A stretch of 64,000 nt of DNA from Leisingera sp. ANG-M7 (GTDB lineage: Bacteria > Pseudomonadota > Alphaproteobacteria > Rhodobacterales > Rhodobacteraceae), in the NCBI RefSeq assembly GCF_000813965.1, contig NZ_JWLI01000004.1, positions 62,001 through 126,000 on the forward strand, written 5' to 3'. This document shows positions 54,157-63,566 of this stretch, piece by piece. Numbering within the stretch: position 1 is the stretch's first letter; each line of letters begins with the position of its first letter. Position numbers and translations under genes: made by a program. The notes beneath the pieces are model-generated. The model saw nothing but the letters and a program-made list of their open reading frames with translations, was not told the origin of the DNA and ran no database searches.

Positions 54157-55014
54157 TCACGCACCCTTCGCCATTTGCAGCGCCAGCTGATAGACCTTGC
54201 GCCGGGGCAGACCGTGCATCTCGGCAACGATCCCCGCGGCATCCTTGACCGAGTTGCCCTGCAATGCGGCCTGCAGATCGCTCTCCAGATCGCCGTCGCT
54301 AACCTCTGTCTCCTGCGCGCGGTCGACCAGCAGCACGATCTCGCCCCTGACCGGGTTTTCCTCCAGCCCGGCAGCCAGTTCCGTCAGCGGCGCGCGGCGC
54401 ACCTCCTCAAACTTCTTGGTCAGCTCACGGCACAGCGCGGCAGGACGATTGCCCAGCACTGCCGCCATATCGGCAACAGAGGCCGCAACCCGTTTCGGGG
54501 ATTCATAGAAAATCAGCGTGCCGGGGATTTCGCGCAGCTCGTCCAGACGTTTGCGCCGCGCACCAGAGGCATTCGGCAGGAAACCTGCAAAGAAAAACGC
54601 ATCCGTCGGCAGCCCTGCCAGTGTCAGCGCCGTCGCTGCCGCCGAGGCGCCGGGAGCGCAGGTCACTGCATGGCCCGCCTCTGCCGCCGCGCGGCTGAGG
54701 TCAAACCCGGGGTCGGCGATCAGCGGCATCCCTGCCTCAGACGCATAGGCAACCGACTTCCCCTCGCCTATCGCCTCCAGTAGTTTGGCCCGCGCGCCGG
54801 TGCCGCTGTGGTCGTGGTAAGCAACGATCCGCCGTCCGCCCAGCGGCACCCCGTGAATCTCCATCAGCTTGCGCAGCGAGCGTGTATCCTCAGCCGCAAG
54901 CACATCGGCCGATGCCAGCACATCCAGCGTGCGCAGGGTAATGTCGCGGGCGGTGCCGATCGGCGTGGCAACAAAGTAAAGCCCGGGGGACAATATGACA
55001 TTCTGGTGATTCAA
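54157..55014 (-). CDS. rsmI: 16S rRNA (cytidine(1402)-2'-O)-methyltransferase
   Basis: 285-aa tetrapyrrole-methylase-fold enzyme modifying C1402 of 16S rRNA. Visible: LYFVATPIGTARDITLRTLDVL, AEDTRSLRKLM, the YHDHSG loop, SEAGMPLIADPGF and APGASAAATALTL. Length normal. Divergent from the lpoA-like gene. Confidence 0.95.
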   Translation of the reverse strand: MNHQNVILSPGLYFVATPIGTARDITLRTLDVLASADVLAAEDTRSLRKLMEIHGVPLGGRRIVAYHDHSGTGARAKLLEAIGEGKSVAYASEAGMPLIADPGFDLSRAAAEAGHAVTCAPGASAAATALTLAGLPTDAFFFAGFLPNASGARRKRLDELREIPGTLIFYESPKRVAASVADMAAVLGNRPAALCRELTKKFEEVRRAPLTELAAGLEENPVRGEIVLLVDRAQETEVSDGDLESDLQAALQGNSVKDAAGIVAEMHGLPRRKVYQLALQMAKGA

Positions 55015-55101
55015 CGCTGGACCCGCCTTTTTGGTCGTTTATGATCCGCCCTTAAACCCACACGGCGCTGCAGCGCCGGGAGAACGGAGTTTCAAGCCAT
55101 T

Positions 55102-56268
55102 ATGTTTGCTGTTTTCAAACGCGCCCGCAAGGCGGCACTGACAGCCGCCGCGGCCATTTCCGCCATCGCCTTGACCGCCTGTGACCCGATTGCCGTCGGC
55201 ACCGGCCCGACCATCAACACCTCCAAGCCGGTTCCGGTGGCTCTGCTAGTGCCGCGAGGCTCTGCTCAGCAAGGTGACGCCGTGCTGGCAAAGAGCCTGG
55301 AAAACGCAGCCCGCATGGCCATCGCCGATCTGGACGGGGTGCAGATCGACCTGCGGGTCTATGACACCGCAGGCAGCCCCGAAGTGGCCTCTGGCGCCGC
55401 GCAGCAGGCACTGAAGGACGGGGCCCGCGTGATCCTTGGCCCGGTTTATGCCGAGGCGGCCAATGCCGCCGGTATCGCGGCGCGTCAGCGCGGTGTGAAC
55501 GTGCTGGCGTTTTCGAACAACCCGGCGATTGCAGGCGGCAATGTCTTCATCCTGGGGCCGACCTTTGACAACACGGCCCGCCGGCTGACCAGCTTTGCCG
55601 CCCGCAACGGCAAGCGCAACATTCTGGTTGTTGGCGGCAATGACGCTGCAGGCAGCGCCGGGCGCAGCGCAATCCAGCGCGCCGCCGGACAGAGCGGCGT
55701 GAACATCGCCGGCAGCGTCGGTTACGAGCTGTCGCAGCAGGGTGTTATCAACGCCATTCCCAGCATCCGGTCTCAGGCAAGTGGCGCAGATGCGGTTTTC
55801 CTGACCTCGACCACCGCAGGCGCGCTGCCGTTGCTGGCGCAGCTGCTGCCCGAGGCCGGAGTTGACCCGGCGGATAAACAGTACATCGGCCTGACCCGCT
55901 GGGATATTCCACCCCAGACCCTGGCACTGCCTGGCGTTCAGGGCGGCTGGTTTGCTCTGCCTGATCAGGGCAAAGTTCAGCAGTTCAGCGCCCGCTACCA
56001 GGCCAGCTATGGCGCTGCGCCGCATTCCATCGGCAGCCTGGCCTATGACGGCATTGCCGCTATTGGCGCGCTGGTTGCGGCCGGCAAGTCCGACGCGCTG
56101 ACCGCAGGCGCCCTGACCCAGGGCGCTGGCTTCCAGGGGGCTGGCGGCATCTTCCGCCTGCGGCCCGACGGCACCAATGAGCGCGGGCTGGCCGTTGCCA
56201 CCATCCAGGAACAGAAAGTCATGATCATTGACCCAGCACCCAGCAGCTTCGGCGGCGCAGGCTTCTGA
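55102..56268 (+). CDS. LpoA-like penicillin-binding protein activator (lipoprotein)
   Basis: 388-aa lipoprotein: lipobox LTAC at 24-27 (Cys27 is the acylation site) and a periplasmic type I binding-protein fold (VALLVPRGSAQQGDAVLAKSLENAARMAIADL). The LpoA family stimulates PBP1A. The overlap with glnD is 41 bases. Cluster with rsmI-yraN supports assignment to LpoA rather than an amino-acid binding protein, though the N-terminal TPR domain of E. coli LpoA is lacking. Confidence 0.75.
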   Translation: MFAVFKRARKAALTAAAAISAIALTACDPIAVGTGPTINTSKPVPVALLVPRGSAQQGDAVLAKSLENAARMAIADLDGVQIDLRVYDTAGSPEVASGAAQQALKDGARVILGPVYAEAANAAGIAARQRGVNVLAFSNNPAIAGGNVFILGPTFDNTARRLTSFAARNGKRNILVVGGNDAAGSAGRSAIQRAAGQSGVNIAGSVGYELSQQGVINAIPSIRSQASGADAVFLTSTTAGALPLLAQLLPEAGVDPADKQYIGLTRWDIPPQTLALPGVQGGWFALPDQGKVQQFSARYQASYGAAPHSIGSLAYDGIAAIGALVAAGKSDALTAGALTQGAGFQGAGGIFRLRPDGTNERGLAVATIQEQKVMIIDPAPSSFGGAGF

Positions 56269-59065
56269 GCCTGCCGCCCTGGCGCACCCCTCGGTTAACG
56301 GCCATCCTGAACCGCTGGGCCCGCTGATCTGCGGCCCGGCGGAGATTTTTGACGCTGCCGGCACCCGCTCGCAGATCAAAGCGCTGGCAGACGACACAGC
56401 ACCAGCAGCCCTGCGCGCGGAAACCGTGAAGATCCTCAAGGCGGCCAACAAGGCCGGGCGCGCGGCCATTGCTGAGGCCTTTGCCAAAAAGCCCTTTGCG
56501 GCACGGGATCTGACACGCTCCTACACGTTCCTGACCGACGGGCTGGTGACCACAGCTCTGTACGTGGCCAGCGAACTGCTGCACCCTCTGGCAACCCCGA
56601 CCCGGGGCGAAAGGATCGCGGTTATGGCGGTTGGCGGCTACGGGCGCGGCGAAATGGCACCGGCCTCGGACGTCGATCTGCTGTTCCTGACTCCCTACAA
56701 GATCACCGCCTGGGCTGAGAGCGTAATCGAATCCATGCTCTACATCCTGTGGGACCTGCGGCTGAAGGTCGGCCATTCCAGCCGCACCATCAAGGATTGC
56801 ATCCGGCTAGGCGGCGAGGATTACACCATCCGCACCGCAATGCTGGAGCACCGGTTTCTGGCAGGCCACGCCCCCTTGGCCCAAGAGCTGGACAAGCGCT
56901 TGAAAAAGGAACTGTTTTCCCAGGACGCCCCGGAGTTTGTCGAGGCCAAGCTGGCTGAACGCGACGCCCGACACCTGAAGCAGGGCCAGCGCTACATGGT
57001 TGAGCCCAACGTGAAGGAGGGCAAGGGCGGCCTGCGCGACCTGCAGTCGCTGTTTTGGATCGCCAAGTATCTCTACCAGGTGAAGGACGCCAGGGAGTTG
57101 GTGCCGCTTGGATTGTTCCACGCCGAGGAGATGGAGCTGTTCACCAAGGCCGCCAATTTTCTTTGGGCGGTCCGGTCGCATCTGCATCTGGCAACCGGGC
57201 GTGCAACCGAACAGCTAACCTTTGACCTGCAGGTCGAGGTCGCCAGCCGCATGGGATACGAGGACAAGGCAGGCCGCCGCGGCGTCGAAGTCTTCATGCA
57301 GGAGTATTTCCGCCACGCCACCCGCGTCGGCGACCTCACCCGCATTTTCCTGACCAAGCTGGAGGCCAGCCAGCAGAAAAACGCGCCGCTCTTGGAGCGG
57401 ATCTTCCGCCGCCGCCCGCGGATCAAGCCCGGCTACAAGGTGGTGCACAACCGGCTGGACGTGATCGACCCAAAGGCATTCCTGCAAGACCGGCTGAACC
57501 TCTTGCGGCTGTTCGAGGAAGCGCTGCGCACCGGCATGCTGATCCACCCGGACGCGATGCGGCTGGTGACAGCCAACCTGCACCTGATCGACGACGACAT
57601 GCGCAACGACAAGGAGGCCCGGAAGCTCTTTCTGGACTTGCTGCTGAAACACGGCAACTCCGAACGCGCACTCAGGCGGATGAACGAGCTGGGGGTGCTG
57701 TCGGCCTTCCTGCCGGAGTTCGAGCCCATCGTCGCGATGATGCAGTTCAATATGTATCACTCTTACACGGTGGATGAGCACACCATTCAGGTGATCGCCA
57801 ATTTTGCAGCAATTGAGCGCGGCGAACTGGAAGATGAGCTGCCGCTCTCCTCCGAAATTCTGCGCAAGGGTCTCAACCGCAAGGTGCTGATGGTGGCAAT
57901 GCTGCTGCACGACATCGGCAAGGGCCGCGAGCAGGACCATTCAATCCTGGGTGCCCAGATCGCCCGCAAAGTCGCGCCGCGGCTTGGGCTGAAGCCCTCC
58001 GAATGCGAAACCGTGGAATGGCTGGTGCGCTATCACCTCCTGATGTCCGACATGGCGCAGAAGCGAGACATCGCCGACCCGCGCACGGTGCGCGATTTCG
58101 CCAAGGCGGTGCAGACAGTGAAACGGCTGGACCTGCTGCTTCTGCTGACCGTCTGTGATATCCGCGGCGTCGGCCCGGACACCTGGAACAACTGGAAAGC
58201 TGCGCTGCTGCGGGCGCTCTACGGCCAGACCCGCGCCGCGCTTGAGGGCGGCATGGAGGCCTTGAACCGCGAACACCGCGGTGTCTCCGCCAAGAAGGCC
58301 CTGCGCGAGGCATTGCCGGACTGGTCCAAGGCCGACCTCAAAACCGAGACCGCCCGCCACTATCCGCCCTATTGGCACGGTCTGCATGTGACCGCACATG
58401 TGGATTTCGCCGAAATGCTGCGCAACTTCACCGCCAAAGGCGATGCAGGAGAGGTCATGATCCGGCTCTATCCGGATGAGGACCGCGACGCCACCCGCGC
58501 CTGTTTCGTGATGGAGGATCACCCCGGCATCTTTGCCCGCATCGCCGGCGCCCTGGCCCTTGTCGGGGCCAATGTGGTTGATGCCCGCTCCTACACCACC
58601 AAGGACGGCTATGTGACCGATGCCTTCTGGATTCAGGACAGCGAGGGCCACCCCTTTGATCCGATCCGCCTGCACCGGCTGAAACAGATGATCGAAAAGA
58701 CCCTGAAGGGCGAGGTGATCACCCGCGACGCGCTGAAATCCCGCGACAAAATCAAGAAACGCGAAAAAGCCTTCAAGGTGCCGACCCATATCACCTTCGA
58801 TAACGAAGGATCGGAAATCTACACGATTATCGAAGTCGACACCCGCGACCGGCCGGGGCTTCTCTATGACCTGGCCAGGACATTGGCCTCTGCCAACGTC
58901 TACATTGCCAATGCGGTGATCGCGACCTATGGCGAGCAGGTTGTGGATGCCTTCTATGTCAAGGACATGTTCGGCTTGAAATACTACGCGGAATCCAAGC
59001 AGCGGACGCTGGAAAAGAAACTGCGCGCGGCAATTGCCGAGGGCGCAAAACGGGCGGATACATGA
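56228..59065 (+). CDS. glnD: PII uridylyltransferase / uridylyl-removing enzyme
   Basis: Nitrogen-sensing regulator of PII protein. 945 aa: nucleotidyltransferase domain (GGYGRGEMAPASDVDLLFL, around residue 136-154), HD domain (MLLHDIGKG), and two ACT domains at the C-terminus (HPGIFARIAGALALVGANVVDA; RPGLLYDLARTLASANVYIANA). Length normal. The only usable start upstream is a TTG at 56228, inside lpoA-like; a TGA precedes it by two codons and no early ATG exists. Overlaps murJ (ATGA). Confidence 0.95.
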   Translation: MTQHPAASAAQASEPAALAHPSVNGHPEPLGPLICGPAEIFDAAGTRSQIKALADDTAPAALRAETVKILKAANKAGRAAIAEAFAKKPFAARDLTRSYTFLTDGLVTTALYVASELLHPLATPTRGERIAVMAVGGYGRGEMAPASDVDLLFLTPYKITAWAESVIESMLYILWDLRLKVGHSSRTIKDCIRLGGEDYTIRTAMLEHRFLAGHAPLAQELDKRLKKELFSQDAPEFVEAKLAERDARHLKQGQRYMVEPNVKEGKGGLRDLQSLFWIAKYLYQVKDARELVPLGLFHAEEMELFTKAANFLWAVRSHLHLATGRATEQLTFDLQVEVASRMGYEDKAGRRGVEVFMQEYFRHATRVGDLTRIFLTKLEASQQKNAPLLERIFRRRPRIKPGYKVVHNRLDVIDPKAFLQDRLNLLRLFEEALRTGMLIHPDAMRLVTANLHLIDDDMRNDKEARKLFLDLLLKHGNSERALRRMNELGVLSAFLPEFEPIVAMMQFNMYHSYTVDEHTIQVIANFAAIERGELEDELPLSSEILRKGLNRKVLMVAMLLHDIGKGREQDHSILGAQIARKVAPRLGLKPSECETVEWLVRYHLLMSDMAQKRDIADPRTVRDFAKAVQTVKRLDLLLLLTVCDIRGVGPDTWNNWKAALLRALYGQTRAALEGGMEALNREHRGVSAKKALREALPDWSKADLKTETARHYPPYWHGLHVTAHVDFAEMLRNFTAKGDAGEVMIRLYPDEDRDATRACFVMEDHPGIFARIAGALALVGANVVDARSYTTKDGYVTDAFWIQDSEGHPFDPIRLHRLKQMIEKTLKGEVITRDALKSRDKIKKREKAFKVPTHITFDNEGSEIYTIIEVDTRDRPGLLYDLARTLASANVYIANAVIATYGEQVVDAFYVKDMFGLKYYAESKQRTLEKKLRAAIAEGAKRADT

Positions 59066-60612
59066 AACCGATCAAATTGCTGTCAGGCTTCCTGACAGTT
59101 GGCTTCTGGACCCTGGCCAGCCGCTTGCTGGGATTTGCCCGAGAAATCCTGATTGCCGCCTTCATCGGTCCGGGGCCGGTGCTGGACGCCTTCATCGTGG
59201 CCTTCCGACTGCCCAACCTGTTCCGCCGCTTCTTTGCCGAAGGTGCCTTCAACGCAGCCTTTGTTCCGGCTTTTTCCAAACGCTACGAGGCGGGAGAAGA
59301 CCCTGCGGGCTTTGCTCAGCAAGCCTTTAACCTGCTGGCGGCAGCGGTGCTGGGCCTTGTCGGCCTGGGTATGGTGTTCATGCCGGGATTGGTCTGGCTG
59401 ACAGCAGGCGGCTTTGTTGGTGACGCTCGGTTCGATATGGCCGTGGGATACGGCTACATCGTCTTCCCCTACATCCTGTTCATGTCGCTGGCGGCGCTGT
59501 TTTCCGGCGTTCTGAACGCCACCGGGCGGTTTGCAGCGGCCGCTGCTGCGCCGGTGCTGCTCAACATTTTCACCTGCGCCGCAATGACAGCCGGCGCCGT
59601 CCTGGGCGGTGACGTTGTCGTTTGGCTGGTCTGGACCATCCCGGTTGCAGGTGTGGCGCAGCTGGTCCTGGTCTGGGCCGCGGCTGAAAGGGCGGGCATC
59701 TCCCTGCGGCCCGGCCTGCCGCGCTGGAATACCGAGATGCGCGATCTGATGCGGGTGGCGCTGCCAGCGGCGCTTGCCATGGGGGTCACACAAATCAACC
59801 TGGTGGTCGGCCAGTATGTGGCCTCGGACATCGAAAAGGCCGCCAGTTGGCTGTTCATCGCTGACCGCCTGTACCAGCTGCCCTTGGGGGTCGTGGGCAT
59901 CGCCGTCGGTATCGTACTGCTGCCCGCCCTGTCGCGCCGCCTGCGCGCCGGCGACAGCGCAGGATCCCAGGACGCCCTTTCCCGCGCGGGCGAGTTTTCG
60001 CTGCTGCTGGCCGTCCCTTCTGCCGTCGCGTTTATCACCGTGCCCGTGCCTCTGGTCTCAGTCCTCTATGAACGCGGCGCCACCGGCCCCGAAGACGTTG
60101 CCGCGATTGCTGTTGCCGTCGCCGTCTATGGCGCGGGCCTGCCGGCCTTCATGCTGCAAAAGGTGCTGCAGCCGCTATACTTTGCGCGCGAAGACACCAG
60201 AACCCCGTTCCGCTATGCGCTGGTGGCCATGGTGGTGAACGCAGGATTGGCCTTTGGCCTGAAACCCATTCTGGGCTGGATTGCCCCTGCGATTGCCGCC
60301 TCTGCCGCCGGCTGGGCGATGGTGGCGCTTCTGGCGCTCGGTGCCCGCAGCATGGGCGAGGAAGCCCGGTTCGACACCCGCTTCCGCCGCCGCGCTTGGC
60401 GTATCCTCGCAGCCTCGGCAGTGATGGGTGCGGTGCTCTACGCGGTGGCGCACACCGCGGGCTGGCTGTTCACACTGGACTACTGGCGGTACCTGTCCCT
60501 GCTGGGGCTGGTGCTGCTGGGCGGCGCGGTCTACTTCGCCGCGGGCCAGGCCTTCGGTGCTTTCCGCCTGTCGGAGTTCCGCACCGCCCTAAGCCGCCGG
60601 AACCGGGCATGA
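59062..60612 (+). CDS. murJ: Lipid II flippase MurJ (MviN)
   Basis: 516-aa inner-membrane flippase with 14 expected helices; family pattern SRLLGFAREILIAAFIGPG, FRLPNLFRRFFAEGAFNAAFVPAF and DRLYQLPLGVVGIAVGIVLLPALSR. Coupled to glnD and to the Crp/Fnr gene by 4-base ATGA overlaps. The overlap of an envelope flippase and glnD is conserved in Rhodobacterales-like genomes (inference). Confidence 0.96.
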   Translation: MKPIKLLSGFLTVGFWTLASRLLGFAREILIAAFIGPGPVLDAFIVAFRLPNLFRRFFAEGAFNAAFVPAFSKRYEAGEDPAGFAQQAFNLLAAAVLGLVGLGMVFMPGLVWLTAGGFVGDARFDMAVGYGYIVFPYILFMSLAALFSGVLNATGRFAAAAAAPVLLNIFTCAAMTAGAVLGGDVVVWLVWTIPVAGVAQLVLVWAAAERAGISLRPGLPRWNTEMRDLMRVALPAALAMGVTQINLVVGQYVASDIEKAASWLFIADRLYQLPLGVVGIAVGIVLLPALSRRLRAGDSAGSQDALSRAGEFSLLLAVPSAVAFITVPVPLVSVLYERGATGPEDVAAIAVAVAVYGAGLPAFMLQKVLQPLYFAREDTRTPFRYALVAMVVNAGLAFGLKPILGWIAPAIAASAAGWAMVALLALGARSMGEEARFDTRFRRRAWRILAASAVMGAVLYAVAHTAGWLFTLDYWRYLSLLGLVLLGGAVYFAAGQAFGAFRLSEFRTALSRRNRA

Positions 60613-61241
60613 GCCGCCTGTCCTGCCCTGCTGGCACCGTGCTGTTCCGCCCCGGGCAGGACTGCCCCGGCTTTGTCCGGCTCACCGCCGGCCGCATTAA
60701 GGTCACCCTGACCGCCGCCAACGGCCGCGAAGTCGTGCTGTACCGCGTCAGCCCGGGCGACGTCTGCCTGCAGACCTTTGCCTGCCTCACCGACGGCCGC
60801 AGCTACGCCGCCGAAGGCGTGGCAGAGACCGCGCTGGAGGGCGAGATCCTCCCGCATGCCGCCTTTCGCCAGGCGATGTCAGAGGACGGGGCGTTCCGCA
60901 GCGAAGTGCTGACAGCCGTTGCCCGCCGCTTTGCCGATTACGAGCAACTGGTCGAGGACGTCGCGCTCACCGGATTTGACACACGGCTTGCACGCGCGCT
61001 GCTGCGTCTGGCGCAGACCGGCGACGATATCCGCATCACCCATGACGCTCTGGCGGCCGAAACCGCCTCCGGCCGTGCCTTTGTCACCCGCCGGCTGCGC
61101 GAGTTTGCCCGCCTCGGCCTGGTGGAAACACAGCGCGGCCACCTGCGGATCCTGGACCGCACCGGGCTGGAGCAGGTGGCTCAGGATGAAACTTGGGCTT
61201 TGGTGACACTGTCACCGACAGCCAGTGCCGCCGCGGTCTAA
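60609..61241 (+). CDS. Crp/Fnr-family transcriptional regulator
   Basis: 210 aa: cyclic-nucleotide-binding-like fold (FRPGQDCPGFVRLTAGRIKVTL) and a C-terminal HTH (ITHDALAAETASGRAFVTRRLREFARLGLV). Cysteines at 6, 19, 53 and 59 (GDVCLQTFACL) are not the FNR four-cysteine N-terminal cluster; thiol sensing is possible. Translation-coupled to murJ. DUF2892 gene follows 43 bases later and may be its target. Confidence 0.8.
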   Translation: MSRLSCPAGTVLFRPGQDCPGFVRLTAGRIKVTLTAANGREVVLYRVSPGDVCLQTFACLTDGRSYAAEGVAETALEGEILPHAAFRQAMSEDGAFRSEVLTAVARRFADYEQLVEDVALTGFDTRLARALLRLAQTGDDIRITHDALAAETASGRAFVTRRLREFARLGLVETQRGHLRILDRTGLEQVAQDETWALVTLSPTASAAAV

Positions 61242-61284
61242 AATAGGCTCAGAAATTCCAACCTGAGTTCGAAAGGACCACGCA

Positions 61285-61482
61285 ATGCCCCGTAACGAAG
61301 GCACCCTCGACCGCGCCCTGCGCATCCTTCTTGGCCTGATCCTGCTGTCGCTGGTGTTCATCGGCCCGCAAACCCTGTGGGGCCTCATCGGCCTGGTGCC
61401 GCTGGCGACCGGTCTCATGGGCTATTGCCCGCTTTATCAGGTTCTCGGCCTCAGCACCTGCCCGCTCAAAAAACAGGGCTGA
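61285..61482 (+). CDS. DUF2892 small membrane protein
   Basis: 65-aa two-helix membrane protein with the DUF2892 signature (NEGTLDRALRILLGLILLSL... GLIGLVPLATGLMGYCPLYQVLGLSTC). In E. coli YgaP the same domain anchors a rhodanese; here it stands alone. Adjacent Crp/Fnr gene hints at sulfur-redox regulation (inference). Confidence 0.85.
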   Translation: MPRNEGTLDRALRILLGLILLSLVFIGPQTLWGLIGLVPLATGLMGYCPLYQVLGLSTCPLKKQG

Positions 61483-61599
61483 CCCTCCCGGCCAGTCCCG
61501 TGTCAAGGGCGGCATAGCCGCCGCGCGGCAGCGCGGCCCGGCCCAACGGCTGGCGATGCCCCGCCAGGGGCGTCACCAGCGGGCGGGAACAATCCGGCT

Positions 61600-62286
61600 T
61601 CAATCGTGGCGGATGCGGTTCCTGATCCGCGCCCAGCCGCCCGGCGCCAGGAAGAACGACAGGCCGAAACCGGTGGCAAAACCTGCCAGATCCGCCACCC
61701 AGTCCTTCTGGCCGCCAAACAGCAGACCGAACAGCAGCTGCGCCCCCATCAGAAAGGCGATCAGCGTGAACGCCCGGCTCTGCTGTGCCCCAATCAAGGC
61801 CAGCGAGCGCCACAGCAGGAACGTGAACGCCCCGATCAGCCCGTAAACCGCGGGAAACCCGCCCACCAGCGGCGCAGGTGAGCTGACCAGAAGCGCATAG
61901 CCCAGCGCCCCACCGGCGCCGGACAGCAGGAAGATGATGACCATCGCCAGATCACCCATCACTTCGCCCACCATCTTGCCCATCGCCAGCACAAAGACGC
62001 AGACGAACAGCGCGTGGGTAAAGGCGCCGTGGACAAAGATATAGGACAGGAACCGCATCAGATGCTCCGGCACCCAACGCCCGCTTTCCTGCATCCACCA
62101 AAAAATATCGCCGGAAAACGCATAGGATTGAATCGCCTCCAACCGCCAGCCGATTGCCTCAGGCCCGCCCAGGATGCCGCGCGCGCCTAGCGAGAACACC
62201 GCCTCGATGCCGATGATGATCAGCACCAGCGCCACCACGGCAGCGGGCAGCGGGTTGACGGGGGCGTTATGGGGCTCACTGCTCAT
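61600..62286 (-). CDS. Rhomboid-family intramembrane protein, catalytic residues missing
   Basis: 228 aa with six likely helices of the rhomboid fold. The catalytic GASG(A) motif is GGFPA (residues 142-146), so the nucleophile Ser is Phe144 and the next Gly is Pro; the catalytic His before GxxxG is Asp199 (VADLAGFATG). The loop-1 HxxxxHxxxN is HGAFTHALFV, lacking the Asn. It is therefore predicted to be a pseudoprotease. ATG 62286 is the natural start; extensions to 62442 run into the trpS region. Confidence 0.8.
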   Translation of the reverse strand: MSSEPHNAPVNPLPAAVVALVLIIIGIEAVFSLGARGILGGPEAIGWRLEAIQSYAFSGDIFWWMQESGRWVPEHLMRFLSYIFVHGAFTHALFVCVFVLAMGKMVGEVMGDLAMVIIFLLSGAGGALGYALLVSSPAPLVGGFPAVYGLIGAFTFLLWRSLALIGAQQSRAFTLIAFLMGAQLLFGLLFGGQKDWVADLAGFATGFGLSFFLAPGGWARIRNRIRHD

Positions 62287-62386
62287 CCGGACTCCTTTGC
62301 AGCACGGAATCCCCCGCGCCTGTTGACCTATCCTGGCCCCATGGGTAAGCGACGATGGTGCATAATTCCAGACGGGAGTTTCCGCG

Positions 62387-63415
62387 ATGAGCGAAACCAG
62401 CTTCACCCCGCGCGTGTTTTCGGGGATCCAGCCTTCGGGCAACCTGCACTTGGGGAATTACCTCGGTGCACTGAAGCGCTTCGTCGACTGGCAGGCCAAG
62501 GACGTTGAGACCATCTACTGCATGGTTGACCTGCATGCGATCACCGTCTGGCAGGACCCCGCGGACCTCAAGAAATCCACCCGCGAGCTCTGCGCAGGCT
62601 TCATCGCCGCCGGCATCGACCCCGAAGATTCTATCCTGATCAACCAGTCCCAGGTGCCCGAGCACGCGCAGCTGGCCTGGGTGTTCAACTGCGTCGCCCG
62701 CATGGGCTGGATGCAGCGGATGACCCAGTGGAAAGACAAGGCGGGCAAGAACCAGCAGAATGCCTCGCTGGGCCTGTTTGCCTACCCGGCCCTGATGGCG
62801 GCCGACATTCTGGTCTATCACGCCACCCATGTGCCGGTCGGCGAGGACCAGAAGCAGCACCTGGAGCTGACCCGCGACATCGCGATCAAGTTCAACCATG
62901 ACTACGGTGTCAACTTCTTCCCGGAAACCGAGCCGGTGATCGAAGGCGCAGCCACCCGGGTGATGTCCCTGCGCGACGGCTCCAAGAAAATGTCGAAGTC
63001 CGATCCTTCGGACGCCAGCCGCATCAACCTGACCGATGACGCCGACGCCATCGCCAAGAAGATCCGCAAGGCCAAGACCGACCCCGAGGCGCTGCCCTCC
63101 GAAGTGAAGGGCCTGGAGGAGCGCCCGGAAGCGCGCAACCTCGTGAACATCTACGCCGCCCTGAACGAGCAGACCGTCGAGCAGGTGCTGGCTGATGTGG
63201 GCGGCCGCCAGTTCTCCGAATTCAAACCGATGCTGGCGGATCTGGCGGTTTCCAAGCTGGCGCCGATCTCCACCGAGATGGCGCGGCTGATGCAGCAGCA
63301 GGACGAGATCGACAAGATCCTGGCCCGCGGCGCCGAACGCGCCCGCGCGATCACCGCACCGATCCTGCGCCAGACCTATGACATCATCGGCATGGTTCCG
63401 CCGCCGGCGGTCTGA
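62387..63415 (+). CDS. trpS: Tryptophan-tRNA ligase
   Basis: 342-aa class I synthetase; HIGH-type motif GNLHLGN (about 18-24) and KMSKS as [10 protein letters not shown] in the C-terminal half; AIDxxWY-type recognition [16 protein letters not shown]. Full length. Divergent from the rhomboid; good terminator after it. Confidence 0.96.
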   Translation: MSETSFTPRVFSGIQPSGNLHLGNYLGALKRFVDWQAKDVETIYCMVDLHAITVWQDPADLKKSTRELCAGFIAAGIDPEDSILINQSQVPEHAQLAWVFNCVARMGWMQRMTQWKDKAGKNQQNASLGLFAYPALMAADILVYHATHVPVGEDQKQHLELTRDIAIKFNHDYGVNFFPETEPVIEGAATRVMSLRDGSKKMSKSDPSDASRINLTDDADAIAKKIRKAKTDPEALPSEVKGLEERPEARNLVNIYAALNEQTVEQVLADVGGRQFSEFKPMLADLAVSKLAPISTEMARLMQQQDEIDKILARGAERARAITAPILRQTYDIIGMVPPPAV

Positions 63416-63455
63416 CGCCCACCACGGCATCCGCCAGCGGAAAACAGCCTGATCC

Positions 63456-63487
63456 AAGCCGCCCCAGCCCGGGGCGGCTTTTCTTTT
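63456..63487 (+). terminator. Terminator of trpS
   Basis: AAGCCGCCCC (63456-63465) pairs with GGGGCGGCTT (63471-63480), followed by TTCTTTTT. Confidence 0.92.
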
Positions 63488-63566
63488 TGCCCTGCGATGC
63501 GCAACTAACCCGGTGTTTATCCGTTGTCCTTGTGCGGCCATGTGCCGGAACAAGAAAGGAACCGAA

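Noticed and set aside
62341-62387. Short frame upstream of trpS as a Trp leader peptide
   Set aside because: Only one Trp codon and no competing stems; overlaps the trpS start in another frame.
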